This document shows, piece after piece, positions 1 to 9,720 of a stretch of DNA of 64,000 nt; position 1 is the first letter of the stretch; every line of letters starts with the position of its first letter. Location of the stretch: assembly GCA_946409545.1 (NCBI GenBank), contig CAMJWT010000008.1:12833-76832 (forward strand). The letters are read 5' to 3'. The notes under the pieces are model-generated. The model was not told where the DNA came from and made no database searches. It saw only the letters and a list, made by a program, of their open reading frames with translations. The DNA is from RUG12783 sp946409545. Lineage in GTDB: Bacteria; Bacillota_I; Bacilli_A; RF39; UBA660. Position numbers and translations under genes: made by a program.

Positions 1-2
1 CA

Positions 3-3000
3 AGATATACATTTGAACCAAATACTAACACTTTTATTAATGCTGACCTTATTATTAATGAACAACTTGTTACTAATGTAAAATTTGATAAATATTGGGA
101 AGATGAAGGTTTTGAAAATTTAAGACCAACTTCATCAGAATTTTATTTGTATGATAAAAATGATCAAACTACAAAACTTGCAAAAATTACGCTAGATCAA
201 GATGATTATGACCCAAATGATAGCAATCATATGATTGGTGAATTTAAAAATGTTCTTGCTGTTCGTCCTGACGGAACAAAAAGAGAATTTGTTGTAAGAG
301 AAAAAGAAATACCTAAATATACAGAATTTTACGATTCATCTACAGGCATTAGAATTAAGTTTAATGAGAATGCTGATGCTGCTAGAGAGTATGCTTTAAT
401 GTTATTCTTCCATGATGATCATGAGATTCAATATAATGGATGGTATGCTATAGATCTTTATCCTAATTTTCTCACTCCATCTTTTGGTTCTAAATCTGAT
501 ATTGCTAATAAAACATTTGATATATCTAATCCAAGTAATGTTGGTATTAGAAGTGTTAGTTATTCTTCTGTAATGTCGTCTATTGAAAAACAAACTAAGT
601 ACTCAGACTTGAAATTAGTAGAAGAACTAGTAGGTAATAATTATCCGGAATCAAAGCATCCTTTCCCTTATGGAGAATCACACGCATGGCATTATAAATA
701 TACATACTCTAGTTATTCAAATGACTTTTATTTAACTTTTGATACTCCAAGTTGGGGTTTAAAATATGGCATTTTAATTGACTCTATTACAACAATAGGA
801 AATGAAGACATTGTTACATCAATAATTGATGATAAAGAAATCGAACTTGAAAAAAGATGGGATGATGAGGGACATGAAAATGAAAGACCAAATGAAGTAA
901 TCATTGATATCTATGATGATGAAAACAAAACTAATTTAGTAAAAACTGTTTCATTAAATGAAGATGATGCATCGTCACCTAATGTATGGAAACAGAAAGT
1001 AGAACATTTAAAACGATTTGATGATAATGGTGAAGAAAAAAAGTATTATATTAAAGAAAGAGCAATTGATAAATATCAAACTTATTATGATTACAATGAT
1101 TATTATAATGGTTTAGCAGTTACTTTTTCAGAAGATTCTAATGTAGGAACAAAATTAATCCCTTTAATTTTGGGAGAAACAAGATATAATGGCAGTATTT
1201 GGGAATCTAATAAGCAATATTCATATGATAACATAGGTTCAATTTTAGGTAATCCACTAGCTGGTAGTACCATTCTTGTGCCATCTAAAGAAATATCTTT
1301 AGTTATTTATTGTAACAATAATCATTGCGAAAATAATGAGAATAAAGTAAAAGTAGTTGATATTAAACCAATACATTTTGATTCAAATAATTTTAATACT
1401 TATTTTCGTAGTTCTTCATTTAGTACGGATTATGAACATTTAGGGGTTCACTTAAATAATGATTATCTTAACTCTGAAGAATTAAATTTAGAAAATAAGG
1501 TCTATGCTTGGTCATATAAATGGATTGGTGATACTGAGTCACGTGAAAATGAAACCGTAGTTATTAATAAATATAATGAAGCCTCTTTTCCTTTTTCTAA
1601 AGAATGGAATGATCAAGGTTTTGAAAATGAAAGACCCGAAAAAGTAAAGTTTAATCTATATAATATAAAAGATGAAACTAAAATTGTTAGTACACTTGAA
1701 TTAACAAAGAGCAATGAAAATCATAACAATAGTCATGAGTGGAAAGGAACTTTTAATAATATTCCTAAATTTAATAATAACGGTACCGTAGCAGAATATA
1801 TTGTAAAAGAAGAAGAAAATGATAAATATGATATTAAGTACAATATAACTAAAACTGGATATTGTGTAAAAACGACAAAATATTTTAATAATAATGTAGC
1901 TGTTACCTTTAGAATAAAAAACGGAGATGATTATTATTACATTACTAATAAAGACAATTTAAATAATGTAGTATACTTTAGTAAATATAATTTGTCGAAT
2001 GGAGAATTTTGTTTTGAGGCTGATAGCAATGATCTTTATATAGAATATAATAATAGAAATAATGGCAAACAAGTTACCTGGAATGGAGACAGTGGGTACG
2101 CATATTATAATTATCCTTTAATTGAATCCATATATCCAGTTAATTTAAAAGAATATAACTATGTTGTAGGAACTGTAAAAGATACACAAGTACATAATTA
2201 TGTGGAGGTTATGGATAATGAGCCATTTGATACCTATGAGAGACATTATCGACTTCCAGATAGAATGAGCTTTTATTATCAAACTTATATTCATTATAAA
2301 TGGGTTTCTAAAGATGAACCTTTTGCTGGTGCAAATATAATAATTAACACAGCAAATATGAGAAAAGAACAATATATTAAAATCTTTGATGATGAAGGAT
2401 TTGAAAATTTAAGACCAAAAGAATTAAAATTTGCTTTATATGAAATAAATGGTATTATGCCAAGAGAAATAAAGACAATTAACACTAGAAATTGTAACGA
2501 AAACGTTTGTGAAATTGATTTCGGTGGTGTAATGGATAAAGATATTGATGGAAATCCAATTAACTATAGAATTGTTGAATTAGAAACATATGGATATGAT
2601 GTTTCATATGAGGATAATAAAGTTATTAATAAAGCTGTTCCAATAGATGTAAATATTATTAACTTTGATGATGAAAACAATAAGTTATCAGGAGTTAAAT
2701 TAGGAATCTATAAAGATGGTAATGAAGTTCTAACTTATGTAACATCTGATGAAATATATGAAGTTAAATTATTACCAGGTGAATATGAAGTTAAAGAATT
2801 AGAAGTACCTAAAGGTTATAAGATAAGTTTTGATATCAATATTAAAGTAAATGAAGATGGAACAATAGAGCAAGATGATAGTACTGTTGATGATATAACA
2901 ATTATTAATGAAAAAATAAAAGGTTTTGATATCAAAATAAAGAAAACAATGAAAGATTCTAATAATGAGAAGTTCAAATTTAGAATAACTATTGAAAACT

Positions 3001-3452
3001 TTAATGATAGTATAAATTATATTGGAGATAAAACGGGAACATTAGAATTTGAAAGTGGAGTTGCCAATATTGAATTAGGTGCAAATGAATATATTATTCT
3101 AAAAGATATACCTATTGATTCAAAATATGAAGTAATTGAATTAGAAGAAGATTATGATTTAACAATAAAAGGTACAAATGAAGGTATCTTAAAACAAAAT
3201 ACTGAAATAGAATTTGTTAATGAAAAGAAAGTAGTTCCAATAGTTGAACCAACTCCAAGTACGATAGATGAAGAAGTAATAGATGCTGTAAATGGTGATG
3301 ATAAAGAAACACTAACTGGTGACGAAGAAACAGATGTTAAAACACCAATAACAGGAATTACAAGTTACATAAAATATATTGGATTTGGTATTCTATTAAC
3401 AGCTTTAGCTGTAATGATTCTATTAAAAAAGAAAACTTATAATAAAGGATAA
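3..3452 (+). CDS. Giant Cna-B-type wall-anchored surface protein, 5' end outside window
   Basis: The frame is open from base 3 with no start codon, and a Cna-B-like unit (KFDKYWEDEGFENLRP) precedes the first internal Met at 147, so the gene is truncated by the window edge. Four Cna-B-like units are visible, each with a W/F-x-D-x-G-x-E-x-x-RP signature and separated by long non-Cna inserts. They are followed by a SpaA-like prealbumin fold (ending LLPGEYEVKELEVPKGY), an FctA/pilin-like domain, an acidic linker, the sorting-like motif TPITG, a transmembrane helix and a KKK tail. Members of this family are isopeptide-stabilised adhesins or pilins; wall anchoring by the class B sortase at 22.3 kb is inferred. 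The paralogue at 40.5 kb shares blocks of identical DNA. A terminator follows. Confidence 0.85.
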   Translation, partial: RYTFEPNTNTFINADLIINEQLVTNVKFDKYWEDEGFENLRPTSSEFYLYDKNDQTTKLAKITLDQDDYDPNDSNHMIGEFKNVLAVRPDGTKREFVVREKEIPKYTEFYDSSTGIRIKFNENADAAREYALMLFFHDDHEIQYNGWYAIDLYPNFLTPSFGSKSDIANKTFDISNPSNVGIRSVSYSSVMSSIEKQTKYSDLKLVEELVGNNYPESKHPFPYGESHAWHYKYTYSSYSNDFYLTFDTPSWGLKYGILIDSITTIGNEDIVTSIIDDKEIELEKRWDDEGHENERPNEVIIDIYDDENKTNLVKTVSLNEDDASSPNVWKQKVEHLKRFDDNGEEKKYYIKERAIDKYQTYYDYNDYYNGLAVTFSEDSNVGTKLIPLILGETRYNGSIWESNKQYSYDNIGSILGNPLAGSTILVPSKEISLVIYCNNNHCENNENKVKVVDIKPIHFDSNNFNTYFRSSSFSTDYEHLGVHLNNDYLNSEELNLENKVYAWSYKWIGDTESRENETVVINKYNEASFPFSKEWNDQGFENERPEKVKFNLYNIKDETKIVSTLELTKSNENHNNSHEWKGTFNNIPKFNNNGTVAEYIVKEEENDKYDIKYNITKTGYCVKTTKYFNNNVAVTFRIKNGDDYYYITNKDNLNNVVYFSKYNLSNGEFCFEADSNDLYIEYNNRNNGKQVTWNGDSGYAYYNYPLIESIYPVNLKEYNYVVGTVKDTQVHNYVEVMDNEPFDTYERHYRLPDRMSFYYQTYIHYKWVSKDEPFAGANIIINTANMRKEQYIKIFDDEGFENLRPKELKFALYEINGIMPREIKTINTRNCNENVCEIDFGGVMDKDIDGNPINYRIVELETYGYDVSYEDNKVINKAVPIDVNIINFDDENNKLSGVKLGIYKDGNEVLTYVTSDEIYEVKLLPGEYEVKELEVPKGYKISFDINIKVNEDGTIEQDDSTVDDITIINEKIKGFDIKIKKTMKDSNNEKFKFRITIENFNDSINYIGDKTGTLEFESGVANIELGANEYIILKDIPIDSKYEVIELEEDYDLTIKGTNEGILKQNTEIEFVNEKKVVPIVEPTPSTIDEEVIDAVNGDDKETLTGDEETDVKTPITGITSYIKYIGFGILLTALAVMILLKKKTYNKG
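1632..1812 (+). repeat. 181-bp perfect repeat, copy A (shared with 43559-43739)
   Basis: Read base by base, this stretch is identical to 43559-43739. Both encode the same Cna-B segment (PEKVKFNLYNIKDETKIVST...). The DNA on either side diverges within a few codons, which suggests recent gene conversion between the two paralogues. Confidence 0.9.
2433..2658 (+). repeat. 226-bp perfect repeat, copy A (shared with 44372-44597)
   Basis: Identical to 44372-44597. It covers the last Cna-B unit up to the start of the SpaA-like domain, while the following SpaA and pilin-like domains differ at many synonymous and non-synonymous sites. Confidence 0.9.
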
Positions 3453-3477
3453 AAGAGTGAATAATCACTCTTTTTTT
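3451..3477 (+). terminator. Rho-independent terminator
   Basis: Stem AAAGAGTGA/TCACTCTTT with a short ATAA loop and a run of seven T, just after the stop of the Cna-B gene. Confidence 0.85.
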
Positions 3478-3618
3478 ATGACAAATTTGTGTAATGTTGA
3501 ATGTTAAAGATTATAATATTTGTTACACTGATAATAGGTAGGAGTGTAGATAAACTTGAAAAATAATGAAAAAAGTGATATAATAAGCACTTGTGAAAAA
3601 GGGGACTAGGTTATAGTT

Positions 3619-5472
3619 ATGAAAAATGAAAGATTAAAGGCTTTAGAAAGATTGGTAAAAACTTTGCCTGAAGAAGAAGCAAAAAGAGTTGTTAGATTAT
3701 TTGAATCTGGAAAGATGACAGGTTATCCAACTGTTGATAGACCATGGGACTTTTTCTATAAAGATATAGAGAAGAATGAATTGTTTTTGGATACAACCCC
3801 ATATCAAGGTTTAGTAATCGGAAATAAAGATTATCCTGATGAAAGCGCAATTGGATATTTTGGCGCTGATGTTTCTTTCGGAGAATTATTAAAAAATATT
3901 GATATAGTTGCGAAATCTTTAGAAGAGTATGGTATTAAAAAGGGAGATTTTGTTACGATATGTTCAACAACTAATCCAGAAGTTGTGTATATTTTTTATG
4001 CAATAAGTAAAATTGGTGCAGTTGCAAACGTTATTGCTCCATTTTATACGCCAGAAGAGTTTATGGCAAGAGTTCAGGAATGTGATAGTAAAATTATTAT
4101 CATGGTTGATAAATTTATGCCAAAATTCAAAGATGTACTTAATAGAGAAAAACAAAAAAATGTTGTTGTATTACCAATGATGAATTCATCATTAATGCGT
4201 TTTATAACGAAAAAGTATAAGATTGATGGAAAAGCAAATGAAACTAGTTGGAATACTTTTATAAAAGATGGTTCTCATCGAAAAGATGCTTTGGTTGATC
4301 CGTATGAATTTGGTAAGCCACAAGCAATGGTGTATTCAAGTGGATCAACTGGTCCATCAAAAGGAATTTTATTGTCTGTAGATAGTTTCCAAAAGTTAAT
4401 AAATGCATACGGTAATTCTGGATTTGATACATCTAGATTACAAAAGGTATATCAAAATATACCACCATGGCATTCAACTGGATTAAGTTTAGGAATCAAC
4501 TTTCCATTATCATTTGGAGTTAAGGTTTATACAGATCCAAGATTTGATACAAGTGTTTTTGTAAAAAATGTACTAAGATTTAAACCAGAGTATATTTTAA
4601 CTAATACAACGATGTATCAAGGTTTTACTTATGAAGAGAATCTTCGTAGAATGAAGGGTAAATCTTTAGAGTTTTTAAAATATCCTGTTGAAGGTGGAGA
4701 ACCTCTAACAGAAAAAGATATTTCAAATATTGAAGGAGTCTTTAGAAGTCATGGATCTACGGCAAGATTATTAAATGGTTATGGTCAATGTGAATGTGGT
4801 GCAACTGTTACAACAGATATTACATCTCATAAATTTTCAAATGATGCTTCAGGAATTCCACTTCCTGACATTACGACTGTAGGTGTTTTTGATGATGATT
4901 TTAGAGAACTAAAATATGGTGAACGTGGTAATATTTTTGTAAAAACTGATATTGGAATGATTGAATACTTCAAAAAGCCAGTTGAAACAAGTGAATTCTT
5001 TTATACCGATTCTAATGGAGATAAATGGAGTCAAACTGGTGACGTTGGATATATTGATCGTGACGGAAGTTTAGTCGTTCTTGGTAGAAAAAGTGATTAT
5101 TCAGTAATTGATGGCGAAAAAATATATAATTTTGATATTGAAAGGGCGATATTACAATTAACTACGGTTAAATTATGTGAGGTTCAAACTCATCCAAATG
5201 ATAGCAATAAACTTGTTGCTCATATTGTGTGGGAAAATGAGATTAAAGCATTATTAAAAAAGAATCCTGAAAAGGTATATGACTATCTTGCTGAAATTCA
5301 AGATGTTGTAATGAAATTAATAGGTAAAAAAGAAGCAGTTCCAGGTTTGTTTTGTATAAGAGATAATTTCCCAAGTGCATATTCTGGAAAAAGAGATGTC
5401 AAATTTATCAGAAATGATGTTGATGGTTTGATTGAAATGGAAATACCTAAGCAAAAAATTATAGTAAAATAG
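3619..5472 (+). CDS. AMP-forming acyl-CoA synthetase-like ligase
   Basis: A 617-residue member of the adenylate-forming (ANL) superfamily, which activates a carboxylate with ATP and then usually forms a thioester. Visible motifs are the P-loop YSSGSTGPSKG (about residue 240), NGYGQCECGATVT at the A5 position, SQTGDVGYIDRDG (A7) and VVLGRKSDYSVIDGEKI (A8). The usual C-terminal A10 lysine motif appears as YSGKRD. The substrate cannot be read from the sequence. There is no carrier-protein or condensation domain and no pathway partner nearby. It has its own promoter (TATAAT near 3577) and is followed after 47 bp by the pseudo-hybrid kinase, so a shared transcript is possible. Confidence 0.8.
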   Translation: MKNERLKALERLVKTLPEEEAKRVVRLFESGKMTGYPTVDRPWDFFYKDIEKNELFLDTTPYQGLVIGNKDYPDESAIGYFGADVSFGELLKNIDIVAKSLEEYGIKKGDFVTICSTTNPEVVYIFYAISKIGAVANVIAPFYTPEEFMARVQECDSKIIIMVDKFMPKFKDVLNREKQKNVVVLPMMNSSLMRFITKKYKIDGKANETSWNTFIKDGSHRKDALVDPYEFGKPQAMVYSSGSTGPSKGILLSVDSFQKLINAYGNSGFDTSRLQKVYQNIPPWHSTGLSLGINFPLSFGVKVYTDPRFDTSVFVKNVLRFKPEYILTNTTMYQGFTYEENLRRMKGKSLEFLKYPVEGGEPLTEKDISNIEGVFRSHGSTARLLNGYGQCECGATVTTDITSHKFSNDASGIPLPDITTVGVFDDDFRELKYGERGNIFVKTDIGMIEYFKKPVETSEFFYTDSNGDKWSQTGDVGYIDRDGSLVVLGRKSDYSVIDGEKIYNFDIERAILQLTTVKLCEVQTHPNDSNKLVAHIVWENEIKALLKKNPEKVYDYLAEIQDVVMKLIGKKEAVPGLFCIRDNFPSAYSGKRDVKFIRNDVDGLIEMEIPKQKIIVK

Positions 5473-5519
5473 ATAGAAAAAGCTAAATAATATGTTATAC
5501 TTATATAGTAGGTGATGAT

Positions 5520-7304
5520 ATGAAATTCTCTTTGCTATTTTTCACATATTTATTTAGCTTTTTTTACATAGTATTTTTAGCTATAGTTTATTTTTCAAAA
5601 GGTAGACTTAATAATAATGAAAATAAAATTTATAAAAAATTAATAATTACAAATATTGTTGGTATTGTTATTCAAATATTTTGTGAGTTCTTTTCAGCTT
5701 TTGATATAAAAATGCTGAATTATGTAGCAACTAAGTTGTTATTAGTATATTTCATTGTTTGGATTGCACAGTTTTTAGGATATGTTTTAGAAATTTCAAA
5801 CATTAGAGATATTAGAATAAAAAAAGTAAATATGTTTTTAGTTATAGTTTTTTCTCTTATTGTTTTTATATTACCTTATGAAGCATATATAAATCAAAAT
5901 GAAGGTATTTATTATACCAGTGGTTTAGATACAAAGTTTACGTACGTCTTATCAATTATATATACAACTTCAATTTCAGTTATATCATTTTTTAAACGTA
6001 AGATTATTTCCACGAAGAAGGCAGTACCAATTTATATGTTGGTTGTATTCTTTATAATATCAGGATTAATTCAATTCTTTAGACCAGAATTAACAATTAT
6101 CGTTCAAATAGAAACATTCATATGTTTGATTATGTATTTTACAATTGAAAATCCGGATGTAAAAATGTTAAATGAATTGTATCGTAACCGAGAACTAATG
6201 GAACAAGGATATGAAGATAAATATAACTTTTTATTTGAAATGACCCAAGATGCAAAAAAACCTTTGCTTGATTTGAATCGTGTATGTAGTGAATTAAGAT
6301 TAACTGAAGATCCACAAAAATTTAAAGATGGATTAGCGGTTATTAATAATTTAACAAGACAATTAGATTTTTCAATCAATAATGTTCTAAATGTTTCGTC
6401 ATTTGATGTCCAAAAATTAAAACTAATTGATACTAAATATGATATCTTAAAGGTTTGCGAAGGACTAGAAGCAACTATTAGAGGAGAAGTAAAAGAAAAT
6501 GTTAGCTTTAACGTTGAAATGCCAAAGAATGCACCAATTCTTTATGGCGATTATATGAAGTTAAGACAAATATTATACTCACTTCTTAATAATGCATGTA
6601 AAAACACTAATGATGGAAACATAAATTTCAGATTAAATATTATTGAAAAATATGACTTCAGTAGATTGATATTTAATATATCAGATACTGGTGTTGGTAT
6701 GTCTATTGATAAGATTAATGATATCTTAAGCGCAACAGGTGAACTTGATAAAAACGAACTTGAAATTCTTGAAAAGAAAGAGTTCAACTTCAAGGTTTGT
6801 CAAAAAGTTGTTAAGATTATGGGTGGAAATATAATGATTAAATCTACAGTTGGTAAGGGAACAGATTTAACCTTAACATTGGATCAAAGAGTATACCATG
6901 AAGAAGAAAATAGTATTTTAAATGAATATGAAAATATAATCAGTGCTAAAAAAAGAGTATTAATGGTAATACAAAATAAAGATTTAGTTGCTTATATTAA
7001 GAAAAAATTAAATATGAATAATATAGATTATTCTGCGTTTGCCTTTGGCGGTGATGCTGTTGATAGATTGAAAGCTGGTAAAGAATTTGACTATATAATA
7101 GTTGAAGATGAAATGAAAGAAATGAGTGGTATGGCAACTCTTCAAGAGTTCAAGAAACTTAAAGGCTTTAATACTCCAGTTATTACTGTTTTAGGAAAGA
7201 ATAAAGAAAATATTAAACATCATTATCTTGAAGATGGTTTTGCTGACTATATTCTTGCTGACAAGCTAGAAGATGAGTTAATTAGAATAATTAATAAATA
7301 TTAA
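5520..7304 (+). CDS. Hybrid sensor kinase-like protein lacking the phospho-His and phospho-Asp
   Basis: 594 residues: about six N-terminal membrane helices (residues 1-220), a dimerisation-like helix, a HATPase domain and a C-terminal receiver-like domain. The N box (LLNNACKNTND), G1 box (DTGVGM) and G2 box (GKGTDL) of the ATPase are intact. The H box, normally SHEhRTPL, reads EMTQDAKKPL with Gln243 in the His position. In the receiver the phospho-Asp is Glu529 (VEDEMKEMSG), and the late conserved Lys is not obvious. I infer a regulatory pseudokinase or ATP-binding scaffold rather than a working two-component sensor. No response regulator gene is adjacent. RBS aggtgat; terminator follows. Confidence 0.75.
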   Translation: MKFSLLFFTYLFSFFYIVFLAIVYFSKGRLNNNENKIYKKLIITNIVGIVIQIFCEFFSAFDIKMLNYVATKLLLVYFIVWIAQFLGYVLEISNIRDIRIKKVNMFLVIVFSLIVFILPYEAYINQNEGIYYTSGLDTKFTYVLSIIYTTSISVISFFKRKIISTKKAVPIYMLVVFFIISGLIQFFRPELTIIVQIETFICLIMYFTIENPDVKMLNELYRNRELMEQGYEDKYNFLFEMTQDAKKPLLDLNRVCSELRLTEDPQKFKDGLAVINNLTRQLDFSINNVLNVSSFDVQKLKLIDTKYDILKVCEGLEATIRGEVKENVSFNVEMPKNAPILYGDYMKLRQILYSLLNNACKNTNDGNINFRLNIIEKYDFSRLIFNISDTGVGMSIDKINDILSATGELDKNELEILEKKEFNFKVCQKVVKIMGGNIMIKSTVGKGTDLTLTLDQRVYHEEENSILNEYENIISAKKRVLMVIQNKDLVAYIKKKLNMNNIDYSAFAFGGDAVDRLKAGKEFDYIIVEDEMKEMSGMATLQEFKKLKGFNTPVITVLGKNKENIKHHYLEDGFADYILADKLEDELIRIINKY

Positions 7305-7323
7305 AGGACTTTTGTCCTTTTTT
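7303..7323 (+). terminator. Rho-independent terminator
   Basis: Hairpin AAAGGAC-TTTT-GTCCTTT with a T run, directly after the stop of the kinase-like gene. Confidence 0.8.
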
Positions 7324-7360
7324 CTTTACAAAAAAATATTAATAGAGTATACTCAATGTA

Positions 7361-7507
7361 TAAATTTAGTAATTAATGCGATGAAGGTGTGGAAAACTGG
7401 AGCTATTAAGTTAAAGGGATTCTTTGGAATAAATAGAGTGGAACCGCGGAGTAATTCGTCTCTATGATACAAAAAGAGTCTCTTTTTTATTTTAGGGAGA
7501 TGATAGT
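7361..7507 (+). promoter_or_regulatory. T-box leader (glycine type) upstream of glyS
   Basis: The 3' part holds the hallmark T-box sequence AGAGTGGAACCGCGG (about 7435-7449), then a hairpin ending in a T run (AAAAGAGTCTCTTTTTT, near 7471-7487) as the competing terminator. A TATACT -10 near 7349 gives a leader of only about 145 nt, consistent with the minimal stem I-to-antiterminator layout known for glyQS T-boxes. Uncharged tRNA-Gly is expected to promote read-through into glyS. I could not place the specifier codon securely. Confidence 0.85.
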
Positions 7508-8872
7508 ATGAAAATGGAAGACTTAGTTAATTACTGTAAACAATATGGTTTTGTATTTCCAGGAAGTGAAATCTATGGTGGTTTTGCGAATACTTGGGAT
7601 TTTGGACCTGTTGGAGTAGAACTTAAAAACAATGTAAAAAGATGTTGGTGGAAAAGATTTGTTCAAGAAGATCCAAAGACATATGGAGTTGATGCGGCAA
7701 TTCTTATGAACCCAAGAACTTGGGCTGCTTCTGGTCATATTGATTCTTTTAGTGATCCAAAAATGGATTGTAAGAAATGTAAACAAAGGTTTAGAGCCGA
7801 TAACTTAATTGAAGAATTCTCAAAAGGTGAAGTTAGTGCGGAAGGTATGACTAACGAAGAAATGATGAAATATATTGAAGACAATCATGTAGTATGTCCT
7901 AATTGTCATGGCTTTAATTGGTCTGAAATTCGTCAATTTAAATTAATGTTTGAAACTAGTCGTGGTACTGTAGAAGGTGAGAAAGATACGGTTTATCTTC
8001 GTCCTGAAACTTGCCAAGGTGAATATGTTAACTTTATGAATATTCAAAGAAGTATGCGTGCTAAACTTCCTTTTGCAATTGCGCAAATTGGTAAGAGTTT
8101 CCGTAATGAAATTACACCAGGTAACTTCTTATTTAGAACAATTGAATTTGAACAAATGGAATTACAAAAATTCTGTAAAGATAGTGAGTCTATGGATATC
8201 TTTGCTGATTATAAAGAAAGAGCTTTAAAGTTTGTTGAAGATTTAGGTTTACCTAGTGATAAACTTCGTTTCCATGATCATGATAAACTTGCTCATTATG
8301 CTAAATGTGCTTGTGATATTCAATATAATTTTCCTATTGGTTGGGAAGAATTGAATGGTATTCATCATCGTGGTACTTGGGATTTATCAAGACATAGTGA
8401 ATTCTCTGGTGAGAAACTAGAATATCTTGACCCTGATACTAATGAAAAATATATTCCAACAATTATTGAATATTCTATTGGTGCTGATAGATTAACATTA
8501 GCGTTATTATGTCAAGGTTATGAAAATCAAACATTAGAAGATGGTAGTACAAGAGAAGTTATGCATTTACTTCCAGCTCTTGCTCCTTATAAAGTTTGTG
8601 TACTTCCTTTAATTAAGAAAAATCATAGTGAAAAAGCAATGGAAGTATTTAATATGTTAGCTAAGAATTTCTCAACAACTTATGATGAAACAGCTAATAT
8701 TGGTAAACGTTATAGAAGACAAGATGCTATTGGTACACCATTCTGTGTAACTGTTGATGATGAAACAATTAATAATAATACAGTAACTATTCGTGATCGT
8801 GATACAATGGAACAAATTACTTTACCACTTGATGAAGTAATTAGTTATATTGAAGAAAGAGTTAAGTTTTAA
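7508..8872 (+). CDS. glyS: Glycyl-tRNA synthetase, dimeric (alpha2) class II type
   Basis: 454 residues, the normal length for the eukaryote/archaea-like single-chain GlyRS of Gram-positives. It begins with the typical YGFVFPGSEIYGG...WDFGPVGVELK block, carries two CxxC pairs in the insertion domain (CKKC, CPNC), class II motif 2 (FRNEITPGNFLFRTIEFEQME) and motif 3 (SIGADRLTLALL), and ends with an anticodon-binding domain. It charges tRNA-Gly with glycine in the cytoplasm. RBS AGGGAGATGAT; regulated by the T-box leader just upstream. Its stop overlaps the peptidase E start (TAATG). Confidence 0.97.
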   Translation: MKMEDLVNYCKQYGFVFPGSEIYGGFANTWDFGPVGVELKNNVKRCWWKRFVQEDPKTYGVDAAILMNPRTWAASGHIDSFSDPKMDCKKCKQRFRADNLIEEFSKGEVSAEGMTNEEMMKYIEDNHVVCPNCHGFNWSEIRQFKLMFETSRGTVEGEKDTVYLRPETCQGEYVNFMNIQRSMRAKLPFAIAQIGKSFRNEITPGNFLFRTIEFEQMELQKFCKDSESMDIFADYKERALKFVEDLGLPSDKLRFHDHDKLAHYAKCACDIQYNFPIGWEELNGIHHRGTWDLSRHSEFSGEKLEYLDPDTNEKYIPTIIEYSIGADRLTLALLCQGYENQTLEDGSTREVMHLLPALAPYKVCVLPLIKKNHSEKAMEVFNMLAKNFSTTYDETANIGKRYRRQDAIGTPFCVTVDDETINNNTVTIRDRDTMEQITLPLDEVISYIEERVKF

Positions 8873-9582
8873 TGAATTTAGTTTTAATTGGTGGAGGTAA
8901 TAATGGCCATACCCGAAGTGATGGCACAAAAACCCCATATGAATTAAAAGAAATAGATGAATATGTTAGTACTTTAACTAATGATAAAAAATTATTATTT
9001 ATAGGTCACGCTAATAAAGAATTTGAAAGAACTTACTTTAAGACAATCAAAGAGATATATGAACCTTTTGGTTTCGAATGTAAAATAATGAAATTAAATT
9101 TTATAAAGAATCAAGATAAATGTAGAGAATTATTAGATTGGGCTAGTGTTATCTATATTGGTGGTGGTAATACCAAAGTTATGCTTGATAAGTGGAAAGA
9201 ATATAATTTTACAGAATTATTTCTTTCGTACTTAGATAAAAAAATAATTGTTGGTATATCAGCAGGAGCTTGCATTTTCTTTAAAAAGTTTAATACAGAT
9301 TCGTTATTACAAGAAACTGGTGAATATAAAATAATAGATGGTCTTAATGTTATTTCTTATATGATGACGCCTCATGCTAATGATCTAGAAAGATTAAAAG
9401 TAACTAATGATTATATTAAAGATAATGATATTATTAATTTATCTTTTAGTAAAAGTATTGCTCTTCATATAAAAGATGATAATTATAAAATTATTAAATG
9501 TAAGTTAGATGATTTTAAACCTTTTTTGAAAGTCAATAATAAAGAAATAACTAAAGATGGTTTATTAAGTAAGATTATCTAA
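8872..9582 (+). CDS. pepE: Peptidase E-like (S51) dipeptidase
   Basis: 236 residues. The class I glutamine-amidotransferase-like fold of family S51 is recognised from IYIGGGNTKVML and the nucleophile elbow GISAGACIFF (Ser near residue 131). Characterised members cleave Asp-X dipeptides, though the S51 family also includes cyanophycinases, so the substrate is uncertain. Start ATG overlaps the glyS stop by one base, so the two are co-transcribed and probably translationally coupled. The functional link to GlyRS is not obvious. A terminator follows. Confidence 0.8.
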   Translation: MNLVLIGGGNNGHTRSDGTKTPYELKEIDEYVSTLTNDKKLLFIGHANKEFERTYFKTIKEIYEPFGFECKIMKLNFIKNQDKCRELLDWASVIYIGGGNTKVMLDKWKEYNFTELFLSYLDKKIIVGISAGACIFFKKFNTDSLLQETGEYKIIDGLNVISYMMTPHANDLERLKVTNDYIKDNDIINLSFSKSIALHIKDDNYKIIKCKLDDFKPFLKVNNKEITKDGLLSKII

Positions 9583-9584
9583 TA

Positions 9585-9613
9585 AAAAAGAAACCTTTGT
9601 GTTTCTTTTTTTA
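9585..9613 (+). terminator. Rho-independent terminator after pepE
   Basis: Stem AAAAAGAAAC/GTTTCTTTTT around a CTTTGT loop, ending in a T run. Confidence 0.85.
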
Positions 9614-9720
9614 TACTGTAAAGAAAGTGAAAAATAATTCTAAATTATTGCGTCAATATGCCTAAATGCTTTATAATTATTATGTATAGTAGTAGAGGAG
9701 GCGATTATAAGAGAATAATT

